This document shows, one piece after another, positions 1 through 9,608 of a stretch of 64,000 bases of DNA (position 1 is the stretch's first letter; each line of letters opens with the position of its first letter). The DNA is from Mortierella sp. BCC40632 (taxonomy: Eukaryota > Mortierellomycota > Mortierellomycetes > Mortierellales > Mortierellaceae). Where the stretch lies: positions 2,973,501 to 3,037,500 of the forward strand of contig WAEK01000004.1 of assembly GCA_011634665.1 (NCBI GenBank), read 5' to 3'. The position numbers and the translations under genes are program-made. The notes beneath the pieces were generated by a model. It saw only the letters and a program-made list of their open reading frames with translations, ran no database searches and was not told where the DNA came from.

Positions 1-1735
1 GATCCGTTATCACAGCGTTCGGCTTGTATGTGTACAAGCTGCCAGGCGAGGAAAAGATTTCAGTCATCTTGCTTCGAAGGGCCCCTTAGCCATCCAACGA
101 GGGTAGAGTTCTCTGTTGTCTTTGTCAAGAGGAATGCCACTGGAACCCCGAATCCTGTACTCGTATTCTTGACGACGAGGGTGAAAAGATTGGTCTTTTG
201 CCTATGCACACAGAAGTACCGCATATAAGTGCTCTGGCTCAAGAAGGAGAGCTAGCTGACAGTCAAAGAATCGCACGTATGCACAGTACCCGAAAATGTC
301 ATGAGTCCCATCAAAGCAGATGGTTCTTCCATGCGCCTTCAACTGTGTCATTTGCCACATTGTGGCGAACCCAAAGTAGAGGCCACTGGTTCGGTCCTCC
401 TTGTCGTAGTAGGTGAACCCGCCGTCATGCTCAAGCTCCTCCATCCACTTCATTGATGATAGCACGGGGTCTTTGTCTTTCCTCATCTTTTTGGCCATTA
501 CGGAATGCCAGATGTTGTAGACATCGTCGTATGTAATAAAGTCGTCGCGAGAGAAGCGGTCTTTTGCTCGCATGACCTGCATAAACTTGTCATGCTCCAT
601 TGTGAGTTGATTCATCACCATAGAGATTGTTGAGCCCCCCAGAATAAGCTTCCTAATAGTCTCCTTGATAGCAGCAGACTTTTGGCGAGTTCCCAGGCCA
701 GTAAAGCTTCCCACGTCGTGATTATGGCCGAAACGATAGGCAATCTGGCATACAGTTTGACTTGTCCCATCTGTTCCAGGTACCTTTTGAGTAATGACCC
801 GAATTTTTGATTGACATCCTTTCCTAATGCTCTGTTTGCGGACTCTAGGCTTCCCAGACTTTCCTCCGAGCTTCCTGCCTTTGATGACTCGCTTTTGGCC
901 GGCACACTGGCATTGCAGGTACGACCGCGTGTCTCCTTTCTTCTCCTCACTGACATACTTGTAAGCACTCTTCACCTGGACAAAGTTGGTAGATATCTCG
1001 GCCTGATGTTGTTGTAGCCATTCCCCGTACTTGTCGGCGGCTATCGTGAAGTGAGCTACCTTGTCTGTAACATGAAGTCCTTCTTGTTGAATGAAATCAT
1101 CCTTTAACAATTTTTCCTGAATCTTCTTTAGCGCAAACTCGTGCAAGTCTTCAGATATTTGTTTTGCATTCGCTGAAGAATTAGCGGAAGCAGTTGTTTT
1201 TATTAGGTCTTTTCAGTGTACGGTCGTATTGAAACGAGGGCCAAGGTAGTCGAGTATTACGCTTACTCACCTCAATCGGCGTCCCTTCTGCCATAGCTAT
1301 CTTGGGCGCAATGTCGAAGATGGAATCAATCGAGCCTGTATCAGCCTCGACCTCACATATTTCATCTTCAGCGGGATCGGCCTCGCGTTCCTCAGAACTG
1401 CCCATGTCTTTTTCTTCCGGACTAATGCTACATTCATCGGCAGGGTCAGGGCTTTCGGTGCTATTAGAATCATCATGAAAGTCTAGACTTGATTCGCTCT
1501 CGAAAAGGGCGGCCTAAAGGGAGAGAAATATGGATTACCAGACCGATGAAGGTGTATCATCCTCTTCATTCAATCCAAGGCAAAGGCAAGGGAGGCTTAC
1601 CAGCTTCCGCAGACTACTAACGACAAGCATCTCGATCTCAGCAGCTTCCTTTTCGTTGTTTATTCGAACAGTGTCTTCAATGGTGTGGGGCATTGTCTCG
1701 GCTGGCAGCTCGCTTTGGATGCGAGACTTGACCAT
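1..1735 (-). CDS. MULE-type (Mutator-like) transposase, 5' part, truncated by window edge and frameshifted
   Basis: Exons read on the minus strand: 1735-1601, 1513-1267, 1172-290, and 201 to the edge. All three introns have GT-AG ends and keep frame. The second donor is GTAAGC at 1266, one base later than the more obvious GTGAGT. The first 130 residues are acidic and look disordered. Then comes a FAR1/FLYWCH-like zinc cluster (CQC followed by HNHD), and a MULE DDE domain start with the motif FDGTHD, whose Asp fits the first catalytic residue, followed by NLFTLVV and later NAVITD. Between about 79 and 86, in GGGGCCC, the reading frame shifts. KMTEIFSS...NAVITD continues the family pattern but in another frame, so the copy is either broken or carries a sequencing indel. 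The rest of the catalytic domain lies outside the window. It is expected to act in the nucleus as a cut-and-paste transposase. The start at 1735 is a choice; an in-frame ORF extends further upstream. Confidence 0.8.
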
Positions 1736-1986
1736 TCTTATGGGACGCGAGGGAAGTGATGGAAGGAGTGATTGTGAGTATGGGTGGGCGATGGACTTTT
1801 GTCCTTGAAGTGACGTAACAGAATTTAAAAAATGCCGACCTTGTGGGGTTGGAACATAAGGACACTCGAGAGCACACAGAACCTTAGAGAAAAAAGCCAC
1901 AGGAAGGCATTGGCCGATCAGTAACTTTCTCTTTTCTGGTCATCCATTGCACGCCCTTCGCCCATCGCATCTCCATCCTCAACGCC
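1736..1986. promoter_or_regulatory. Shared head-to-head promoter gap between the MULE gene and PAF1
   Basis: Only about 250 bases separate the start chosen for the leftward MULE transposase from the PAF1 start codon. The PAF1 side has a pyrimidine-rich stretch just before the ATG. No TATA box or terminal inverted repeat is obvious. This is an inference from gene orientation; I see no specific binding site. Confidence 0.3.
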
Positions 1987-2696
1987 ATGTCGCAGCCGGC
2001 TCATAAAAAGTATGTGCCTATTCATCCATCCATCCGTCCATCCATTCATCTATCCTAACTCTCAGGCTTATTGTAGCGCATAATATTCCAGCCCAGTGTT
2101 CATCGATCCGCTCCACTCTATCAAACGCGCAATTCAATGCGTCTTATCACTTGTCGCGCTGACCACCTTGTTCATTAACGTGCACTTGCTAACTCAACTT
2201 TTAGGAAATTCGGAAGCGAGTTTCTCTGCAAGACTCGGTACAGGAACACGCTTCCTCTTCCACCTTTTGCGCCTAAACTGCTTGCTCTCCCATCCTCATC
2301 TAACCGATACATCAAGTACCAATCCACAGGACTCACCGAAACCACCGCTAATGAACTCATCCTTGACAACCAGCTCGGTCTTCCGATCGATCTCATCGAG
2401 ATGAATGACTACTTTGGTGAAGGAAGACAATACCAGCAACAGCAGCAGCAGCAGCAACAGATGGGCGCCGGCTCCTTGGACCAAACAGATGAGATGCTAT
2501 TGACGCTCCCTATCAAGGCTGCACCTGGATCAGCAGCTGCCAATGCGATAGCCAACAGCAACGGAGGACCTGGTGCGGGTAATGGCGTCTCAATAGCTGG
2601 ACGCTCGAGACTGCCAGCAGTTTCTTGGTTGCGCAGAACAGAATACATCAGTTCAGAGACTCCTACAGGAGCTGGAAAGGGTTTTACAAGGAGTAT

Positions 2697-2727
<31 letters not shown>

Positions 2728-4037
2728 GATAAAAATGAACTCGTCGTCTATATCTTTTTACTTTTATTTGTTTCGTTTATCTCACCTCTTCTCTTCTCTC
2801 CTCATTTTTTTTATAGATCTGGATCGGCAAAGCGCAAGATTATCAGTGTGGACAACTCTCGGGAAGGACAGATCGCGGCGGTCGAAAAGACGTTCAACCG
2901 GTTCTTGAAGAAGACCAGCCGTGGAACAATGGCTTCGCTTTCAGAGGAAGAGATTTTGGCAGGATTGAGACATCCTACCAAGCCAGAGCTCAAGGCGGTC
3001 GAGACATTGCCCATCTTTCCCGACTTTAACATTTGGGGCAATGCTTACGTCCTGGTTACGTTTGATGTTGATCCAGAAATGTCCAACGATCGTAAATCTC
3101 GTGTTGACGATGAAGGCGTAAGTCAAACCCGGGTGACGCTTTACGCTTTATCCTATTTATTGGTTTTTCTCCAATGGGAAAACTTTGTATTCTCAATCAT
3201 GTCTTTCTTGATCCATGTATTCTAGTCTTCGAGACAAGAAACTGCACAGCGCTCATCCAACGCATTGATCAAACCAGCGAGCAACATTGGTGAGCCTGAA
3301 CCATGGCTTGGATACTATCTCCCAGATATGGAGACTGCTCGGGAAATGAATAGGAGGAAACGTGCTCGTGCTCAGGGCGAGCTCTCTGTACAGGACGAGA
3401 TCGATGATGATAAGGAAATGTCGTTCAGTCTTCAGCGCGATTACACCTACACCACCATTCCTTGCGCGCCCTTGTCGCAGCTTGTCTTTACTTACCGTGA
3501 TCAGCTCGAGTCGAAGCAAAGGGCTGCTTACTACAATCCAATGCAGTCCAAGCTCATGCTGCGAAAGAAGCGTGCTAAGGTAGGGGATATTCTCTTGTCA
3601 AAAATGAAAGGCCGTCACAGTGTTCTTCACCTGATCAAAGCTAGGGAGTCTTGCAAACATGGGCCCATGTAACCTAATTCAATGTCTCTTACTGTTTACT
3701 CTACTCTGGTCTTTCATAGCCCTATGATGATGAGGAACCACCAATCTCGGACTTTGATGTCACTGTCCGTCGCATGAACTCGGATGAACTGGCGGCTAAG
3801 AGAGACGCACTCGAAGCGATTGGACTAAAAAAAAAAAAAAAAAAAAAGGATATCAACTTTTGGCTGGTCACTATTGCCGCGAGCATGTGTTCTTCTTTCC
3901 TTTTTCTTTTTGTTCGATCTACAAAGTTCTATCGATTGACCTTTCAGGCAAAGTGGCCACGTAACCATCCTTTTTATTTTATTTTTTTTCCGCTGCCCTA
4001 CCGCCAACCCGAACCTTGTCCTCGCCTAACTGTCTAA
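1987..4037 (+). CDS. PAF1: PAF1, RNA polymerase II-associated factor 1 (Paf1 complex subunit)
   Basis: Paf1 complex subunit acting with RNA polymerase II in elongation, histone modification and 3' end formation. Exons: 1987-2009, 2205 to about 2692, about 2817-3117, 3226-3579, and 3720 onward. Exon 1 plus 2 gives the Paf1 N-terminal signature (FLCKTRYRNTLP), followed by a polyQ run (residues near 2430), WLRRTEYIS, then VDNSREGQIAAVEKTF, FPDFNIWGNAY and WLGYYLP, all in the family order. The short first exon with phase-2 splicing is supported by a CTAAC branch-like motif before TTTTAG. The junction around the long T run at 2699-2725 does not close in frame with the obvious GTATGG donor and TATAG acceptor (phase 1 against phase 2). 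The C-terminus is unclear: an A run at 3829-3847 follows EAIGL, and the 4037 stop is simply the next in frame. Converges with the isomerase gene. Confidence 0.9.
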
Positions 4038-4132
4038 TCGGACAGCAGGATCGGGTCAAATTGCCTTGTACCAATAAACCACTCGTCACATTTTTCCTTG
4101 TAAAAAAAAGTACGCTTTATTTTTTGTCTACT

Positions 4133-5482
4133 TTACAGCTTGGCCTGTCCGGACAAGAGGTAAGAGGATGCCTCGGGGTACATATCCTCCTTGATCATGC
4201 CGAAAAAGACACCAGCCTTGGCCTTGGGAGCCAACTTCCGGGCGACCTGCTTGGCGAGCTCGAAGGTACCTTCGACGCCCTCGGCAATAGCGTCGACCAT
4301 ATGGGCCTCGAGTGCTTCCTTGCCTCCATAACGCTTGGCCTCGAGGACGACAGATCGGTAGACGTGGTGTGGGAGCTTGTAACGGATAAGAGCAGACATG
4401 CCCGAGGGCAAGGGGGATGGGAGATCGATCTCGTTCTGGAGGTAGGAAATGAGTGGCTAGATTGGTTAACGAGCGAGTACAGGGAAAGGACGCAAGAGAA
4501 GAAGAAAGAGACCAGACATCGAACACGATGTCAGTCGTTCGCATCACAACACACTCGCGGGGGGAGAATGTGAACTATGTGACTGTTTCCAGGCCCCAGA
4601 CTTACCATGCACATGAAACCGCGGTCGCTTCGCATCACTCTGTAGTCGTGGGCCAGGGCCAACAAGCAGCCACCAGCGAATGCGTGTCTATGGTTCAAGA
4701 GATGTAGATGAGGGGGTTAGTAGTTTTCAGAAGACGATGTGCGACTCCATTTTTTTTTTTTTTTTTTTTTTCCCTTGGAGGCCTCCTCTTGTTCGTCTCC
4801 TCCAATGCGGTGACACGCCGGGGAAGGGGAGAGGGAAAGGACAAAGAGGCAGGGCAGGGAAATGCTCTCGATCACGCATAAAAAAAGTTCCGACAGAATA
4901 CACACACGCGCGCCTGGAATAAGCTTAAGAAAGACCCATGTGCAAATAGGGATCTCTCTCTCTCTTGATTCTCTCCACATGGCATTTTCACACACTCACC
5001 CACTCGGCCCTCCTCTTCTCCCCCGCACCCAGCTAGCTGGTGCACCCGCATATTCCAGAAAAATAAATAAAAGATATGCCATCTACTACTCCCACACTCA
5101 CATTCCCACACACACACACACTTGGAACTTACCCATTGAGACAAGCAACCATGGGGAGTCCAAAGACCAGGACCTTGTTCAGCATGGGCATAAAGATATC
5201 ATCCGTGAAGCCTGGCACAGAAAAGGCTTTCTCGATATGCAATCCGTTTGAGTAAAACTTGTCCTGACCGCGTGTCACGACTGCGGCCTCGGTCAACTCC
5301 TCGTTCTCGACAACTGCGGAGATATGATCGAGTGCATCACAGATCGCCTGGCATGATTCCTTTGTGAAGCGGTTCTCGTTGTCGATCATGGTTATGATGA
5401 ACAGAGGACCATCCCGAGTGATCTCGAGAAAGGGCTCGCCTGACTCGGGAAAGATCTTTTTGGCAGCAGTGGCAGCAGTCAT
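4133..5482 (-). CDS. Peroxisomal enoyl-CoA delta isomerase / crotonase-family enzyme
   Basis: Exons 5482-5133, 4687-4606 and 4435-4133 give 244 residues with both junctions in frame. Crotonase fold: FYSNGLHIE (first oxyanion-hole region, near residue 80), CLNGHAFAGGCLLALAHDYR (second oxyanion-hole region and helix), and NEIDLPSPLPSGM after residue 144. Its Glu (about 146) sits where delta3,delta2-enoyl-CoA isomerases carry the catalytic acid. The protein ends in AKL, a peroxisomal type 1 targeting signal, so it likely acts in peroxisomal beta-oxidation of unsaturated fatty acids. It could instead be a hydratase or another crotonase, since substrate cannot be read from sequence. The first intron (4688-5132) is long and holds a T run, CA repeats and mixed low-complexity DNA. 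Another 38-T run lies upstream of the gene. Confidence 0.88.
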
Positions 5483-5552
5483 GATTGATTTGAAATATGT
5501 TCCTGTGAAGGTGGGTCCTGGAGTTGGGTCCTGAGGGCGGAGAGGAGGAGGG

Positions 5553-5587
<35 letters not shown>

Positions 5588-5853
5588 CCTGCTTGTCTTG
5601 AAGGTCTTGAAGGTGGGTCGGAGAAACGACTGGGATGAACTTGAGTCGAGAGTGGAGATGGTCTAATGGAAAAAAGAAGAAAAAGAAGAAAGAGAAGAAT
5701 GGAGAGAAATGGACCGAATCTTTTAAACTGAAGCACGACAAAGTGGACTGCTCTTCGGGGGGCATAAAAAAAATCTCTCCCACTCTTTCACTCTTTCATT
5801 CACCATTTCCTTCCTGACCCGGCATTCGCATTCATTGACAACTGGTAGTGGTA

Positions 5854-5895
<42 letters not shown>

Positions 5896-6344
5896 CCCTA
5901 GAACACGATCGTGTCTAGAGTCAAGGAAAAAAGCTGACTGTTGACACGCGTAGAAAAAGAGACCAAGTCTAGATCTTCATGCGGGTTGCATAGAAAAAAT
6001 TATACACCAACAAAGCAGTTTCCAATTGACTCTTTTTTGAACCTGGAAGATCGGCTCGCTTCAAAAAAAACCTCCCTTTTTTTTTTTTCTTCCCTTTCTT
6101 AGGACTGTTTTTTTTTTTTTTTTTTTTTTAGGCTTTGTTAGAGGTTTACAAAGGACATGGTCACCGCCGCCTCTTAAAAGAAAAGAAAACTATCTAAACA
6201 AAAAAGGGGAGGGGAGGAGGATGACCCAGAGACGAAAGAGGTAGGAAATAAAAACTCTCTTCCCTCTTTCTTTCTCTATTTTTCTTTCCAGCCCAACTGT
6301 TTTCCCTTCACCTCACTTTTTCCCTCTCATCGATCATCTAAACC
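5483..6344. other. Intergenic, homopolymer-rich; upstream regions of two divergent genes
   Basis: No supportable ORF. Holds A and T runs (A run around 5550-5583, T run about 5857-5894, T runs near 6080-6130). A pyrimidine-rich leader (about 6255-6340) runs directly into a Kozak-like AACCATGG at 6345. That leader resembles the regions before other start codons in the window, so transcription to the right probably begins here. Confidence 0.5.
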
Positions 6345-6413
6345 ATGGCCTCTGTAATCTTTAGCAATAAACTGCCCAAACCAAAGACTCCCTGGCCTCT
6401 GACTGTTGCAAAG
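6345..6413 (+). CDS. Putative short first exon (23 codons) upstream of the Fanzor ORF
   Basis: ATG in good context (AACCATGG) after a pyrimidine-rich leader, followed by 23 codons and a GTATGA donor in phase 0. The peptide (MASVIFSNKLP...) is not recognised. The acceptor before the Fanzor reading frame, CTGTAG at about 6641, is in phase 1, so the two do not join directly in frame. A further exon could lie between, or the exon may belong to another, perhaps disrupted, gene. Reported because the start context is strong; the assignment is open. Confidence 0.35.
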
Positions 6414-6559
6414 GTATGACTAGAATCATGGACGAGGTCTCTGTATTGGCGCTAAAAGTCATTTGCCTGGTACGTTACCGTGTCTTTAGGTCTCTTTAGG
6501 TACTTGTGCACCACAGTCAACTTCAACAAATCTCATTAACATTCTCTCTCTCTATCTCT

Positions 6560-6591
<32 letters not shown>

Positions 6592-6641
6592 CCAAAGTGG
6601 GATAGAGTTTTTCTAGTATCCTTTTTTGACACTCTGTAGAT

Positions 6642-7727
6642 GATTCTGACAAAATCAGCCAAGTACAAGAAGCGATGGCAGAAGAACAGGACGACATGGA
6701 CACCAGCATGCGGTCGATCCAACCTGGAGATATTAGCGTGGAGCAGGAAGGATCCTATGGTGCAGGAGGGAAGCAAATGAATGTCGGTTCCCAAAACGCA
6801 GACCCCAACAAGAACACGCTGGAAAAGATGAGGTTACCGAGATCTCACAAGATCACCTCCGCGTGGATCAACGACATTTCATTTTCCAAAAAATTCCAAC
6901 GGAGCCGAGAAAAAAGATTTAGAGCGGATCGAGCAGCACAAAATGCTTTGAGTGAGATATCGAAGGAAGAGAACAGCCTGAAGCGGGCGTTGACAGCAGA
7001 AGAGATCGAGAAAGCCCAAAGAGTTCGACGCAAACAGAGAGAGCCGCTGCAGAGATTCTACCAGTCAAAGCGCGCGCTGAAAGAGCGGCATACGCAGGAT
7101 TTGCGAACGAGGAGAGGGTGGGCGATTCTTGGGTCAGAAGAGCGACGGTTTGTCAGTCGTCAGGGTAGAGAGGGATCGATTGTGGCGACTGGGCAAGTGT
7201 CGCAGGTGGATGGATACTGCAGCGAGTGTCAAAGATACCACCTTCCGCGAGGCATAGGAGCAGAACCATTGGAGCATGTCGCCGAGTGTCCCAAGAGAAA
7301 AGTAGTTGTGCTTCCGATTATGCTGACGGGGACAGCGGGGACATGTGTAGGGTCTAGGATAGGAGGACATGCACGACGTGGAGGCAACAAGTTGCGAAAG
7401 GAGCATGGGCGATACTGCCCCGTGTCGATGACGGACGAGTATCAGACGAGCAAGACGTGTGTGTTTTGCTTTCAACGAATGGAGCTTGCACGGTCGAGGA
7501 GGATAGTGAAGGGTGTGACGAAGATGGTGAGGGTTCATGGGGCGGCAGAGTGCGTTAACCCAGAGTGTCCTTCATTCAAGGCACGCTACACGATGAAGGG
7601 ACGAGACCAGAGTGCGGCAATGGCGATAGCAATCTCGGGGGTGTCAATTCTGCTCAACCATAACCCACTCCCACCATTCTCAAGGGCTTCCCAGGACGAT
7701 GTCCTATCTGCAATCCAAGAACGCTAG
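6642..7727 (+). CDS. Fanzor-type (eukaryotic TnpB-like, OMEGA) RuvC nuclease, N-terminally reduced
   Basis: An open frame follows a TAG acceptor at 6641. Counting from the Met at 6675 (350 residues), the features match the Fanzor/TnpB RuvC core in order. They are DPNKNTL (Asp43, candidate RuvC-I Asp); a basic helical region with FYQSKRALK near 128; a CxxC/C segment near 182-205; GSRIGGHARRGG near 226; DEYQTSKTCVFC (Glu255 and Cys262/265); CVNPEC (Cys293/298) completing a four-Cys zinc ribbon; and GRDQSAAMAIAISGV (Asp311, RuvC-III). A Glu just before the zinc ribbon fits the displaced RuvC-II glutamate described for Fanzors. Family members are RNA-guided DNA endonucleases carried by eukaryotic transposons. 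The large N-terminal wedge/recognition region expected of a complete Fanzor is absent, replaced by about 40 acidic residues. It is followed immediately by a MULE remnant on the same strand. Activity is not shown; it may be a decayed or domesticated copy. Confidence 0.75.
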   Translation, partial: DSDKISQVQEAMAEEQDDMDTSMRSIQPGDISVEQEGSYGAGGKQMNVGSQNADPNKNTLEKMRLPRSHKITSAWINDISFSKKFQRSREKRFRADRAAQNALSEISKEENSLKRALTAEEIEKAQRVRRKQREPLQRFYQSKRALKERHTQDLRTRRGWAILGSEERRFVSRQGREGSIVATGQVSQVDGYCSECQRYHLPRGIGAEPLEHVAECPKRKVVVLPIMLTGTAGTCVGSRIGGHARRGGNKLRKEHGRYCPVSMTDEYQTSKTCVFCFQRMELARSRRIVKGVTKMVRVHGAAECVNPECPSFKARYTMKGRDQSAAMAIAISGVSILLNHNPLPPFSRASQDDVLSAIQER

Positions 7728-7895
7728 TCAAATACTGGATCGAAACAGCCTCCAACATCTATGCAGATGCAATGGTGGCCCCCGGCAGAGTCATGACAAT
7801 GGTGAGTACAAAGATCTCTTTTGCATGCATTCTTTTCTTCCTCTTGCTGTATGATCTAATTTTTTAATTTTTTGTTTGCGATAATATTTGAGTAG
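7728..7895 (+). other. Junction between Fanzor stop codon and MULE fragment; possible extra exon
   Basis: The Fanzor frame ends at 7727. An overlapping frame (about 7690-7801) reads through as CPICNPRTLVKYW... and ends at a GTGAGT donor at 7802. An AG acceptor at 7894-7895 starts the MULE segment. The peptide is not recognised. It may be an exon of the MULE gene or chance. A 3' flank like this is also a place to look for a Fanzor guide RNA; no RNA motif can be asserted by eye. Confidence 0.25.
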
Positions 7896-9124
7896 ACCCA
7901 TTTTAAAAAAAGTTCGCACAGCTCAGTCATCCGCTGATCAGAATCGTCTTTGGACACAATCCAAGTTGCGTTTTCCCACTGCAACTACATTAATTTCATA
8001 CATCGAGAAAAAATGGCTCAATGAGAATATCGAACGCTGGGCAGTGTATCATCGAATGTTAAAGCGTCGCTGAGCACTTGTACAATATGACTCTGGCCAG
8101 TTAGTCTGACCCATGAACTTGCCAATAGGATCACCAGGAGGTTACCACCAACAACTGGATCGAATCTTGGCACAAAACACTGAAGCAGATGTATATGGGC
8201 TGCAAAAGAAAAATGCGAGCAGACACCCTGCTTCACCTTTTGCAAGGAATCGTCGACACGGACTTCAACCTCCAGTATTTCAAGATCAGTAATGGACTAG
8301 AGCCACTCCCGCTTTCAACCCAAGACAAGTTAAGAAAAGCCAAGGCAGACGAAATCCCATACGGACGCGCAATGTCTATGGTGACACCGATGGCGCATGA
8401 GAAAAAGGTATTTGAAATGTCTAAAGCACAAAAGAGAATTGAAGACTGCCAGGGCAGGGGCTGATCTCACTACTCTTTAGATCACTGTCAAGTCATTCAG
8501 CCTACCCTATGTCGAATATAGTATTCATGTCAAGCCAACAGAGGGGTTGAACCTGAAGGGCTCCTTCAGACATGCACGTGCCCCGATTACCAAAGGCGCC
8601 AGACACCATGTAAGCATATGTACCTTGCCAAACGGCTGTATGAGTACACACATGTTGACCGTTATCTTCACCCCAAGAGAGAAAGCGGTCGTAATGATGT
8701 CCTGCCTTCCACCAACTGTTATCCCGAGTGGTTTCCTCATGTTGTCATGCAAGAGCTTTGTGTTCAACAGGCAAGAGAGCAGGAAGAGGGAAAGCGTAGA
8801 CAAGAGCGAGAGAGGGCAGAAGCATTTGCTGAGTGCGAGAAAGAGGCGCTCATTCTTTCGCAACAACTTGCCGTGTCTCTTCGCAACAAGCAGAGAATGT
8901 GCAGTTTGGAGTACTTCCAAAGCTTTGTGGCCAGTCTGAAAAGTGTAGTCCATGATTCAGAAGGTCTCGGGGGACGTTCCATTCTTGACACATTCTACGA
9001 CTTGTCAGGCTATCCAGCAGAAAAGTGTCAGACTGTTCGACAGTGCTGGATAAACCGCTTTTTTTTATATCAATCTGGATATACCACTTACTACCACTTA
9101 TCTCTAGACCGATCAATACCATAA
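7896..9124 (+). pseudogene. MULE transposase remnant, C-terminal half with SWIM zinc finger
   Basis: Starts after a TAG acceptor at 7895. It carries FPTATTLISYIEKKW, then (after an interrupting stop or intron, with a clear CAATAG acceptor near 8130) TTNNWIESWHKTLK, the conserved MULE post-catalytic motif. An in-frame GTATTT donor near 8407 joins a CTTTAG acceptor near 8480 to ITVKSFSLPYVEY. The SWIM zinc finger CTCPDY...CKHMYLAKRL (about 8573-8635) is in a different frame from the preceding exon, so there is at least one frameshift near 8560-8572. A charged helical tail follows to about 9124. The DNA-binding N-terminus and the DDE catalytic part are missing. It cannot be the missing half of the left-edge MULE copy by simple continuation, because that one lies on the other strand. 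Confidence 0.75.
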
Positions 9125-9608
9125 ACGGAATTTGGTGTAGTGCAAGCCACTCCCAGAGGCTCCTGTACAAAAAGATTAATCCTCGTCCTCCGACCTTGTC
9201 ATCAATGTCCCTGTCTCCATTGATTTCTTGAAGGAAACGTCTTGTTTTTGATGCTACCCATGCAGAAACACTTTGTCACATGCGGCCCCGCTTCTTTAGT
9301 TTGGCAGATTTACTTCTGGGCTCTGCCAGGCGAGGAGTGGCTGCGATAATGGTGGTCGTCAGAAGGGCTCTGCATGGCATGTGCTCTCTTGGGCGCCATG
9401 TGATCTCTCTGATTGATTAATGCCACTTAGATGACCTGTTGTTCGTGTTGATTATACTGTCATTCTTGGCTCTTGACCACTTTTCCATGCATCTGCCTCT
9501 CTTTCACAAAGGTCAACTTGAGCCAAACTTCTCGATATTCGGAATCACGCCCTGCACCTTCTCGAATCGTTTGCCATGTCATTATTATCAACACACCTAC
9601 AATGAGCT
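9125..9608. other. No gene seen; probable mobile-element sequence
   Basis: Roughly 480 bases with multiple stops in all frames and no motif I recognise. Less homopolymer-rich than the host intergenic DNA, consistent with decayed transposon sequence. Confidence 0.35.

Noticed and set aside
4016..4573. Plus-strand ORF opposite the isomerase
   Set aside because: Antisense shadow of isomerase exon 3 and its intron.
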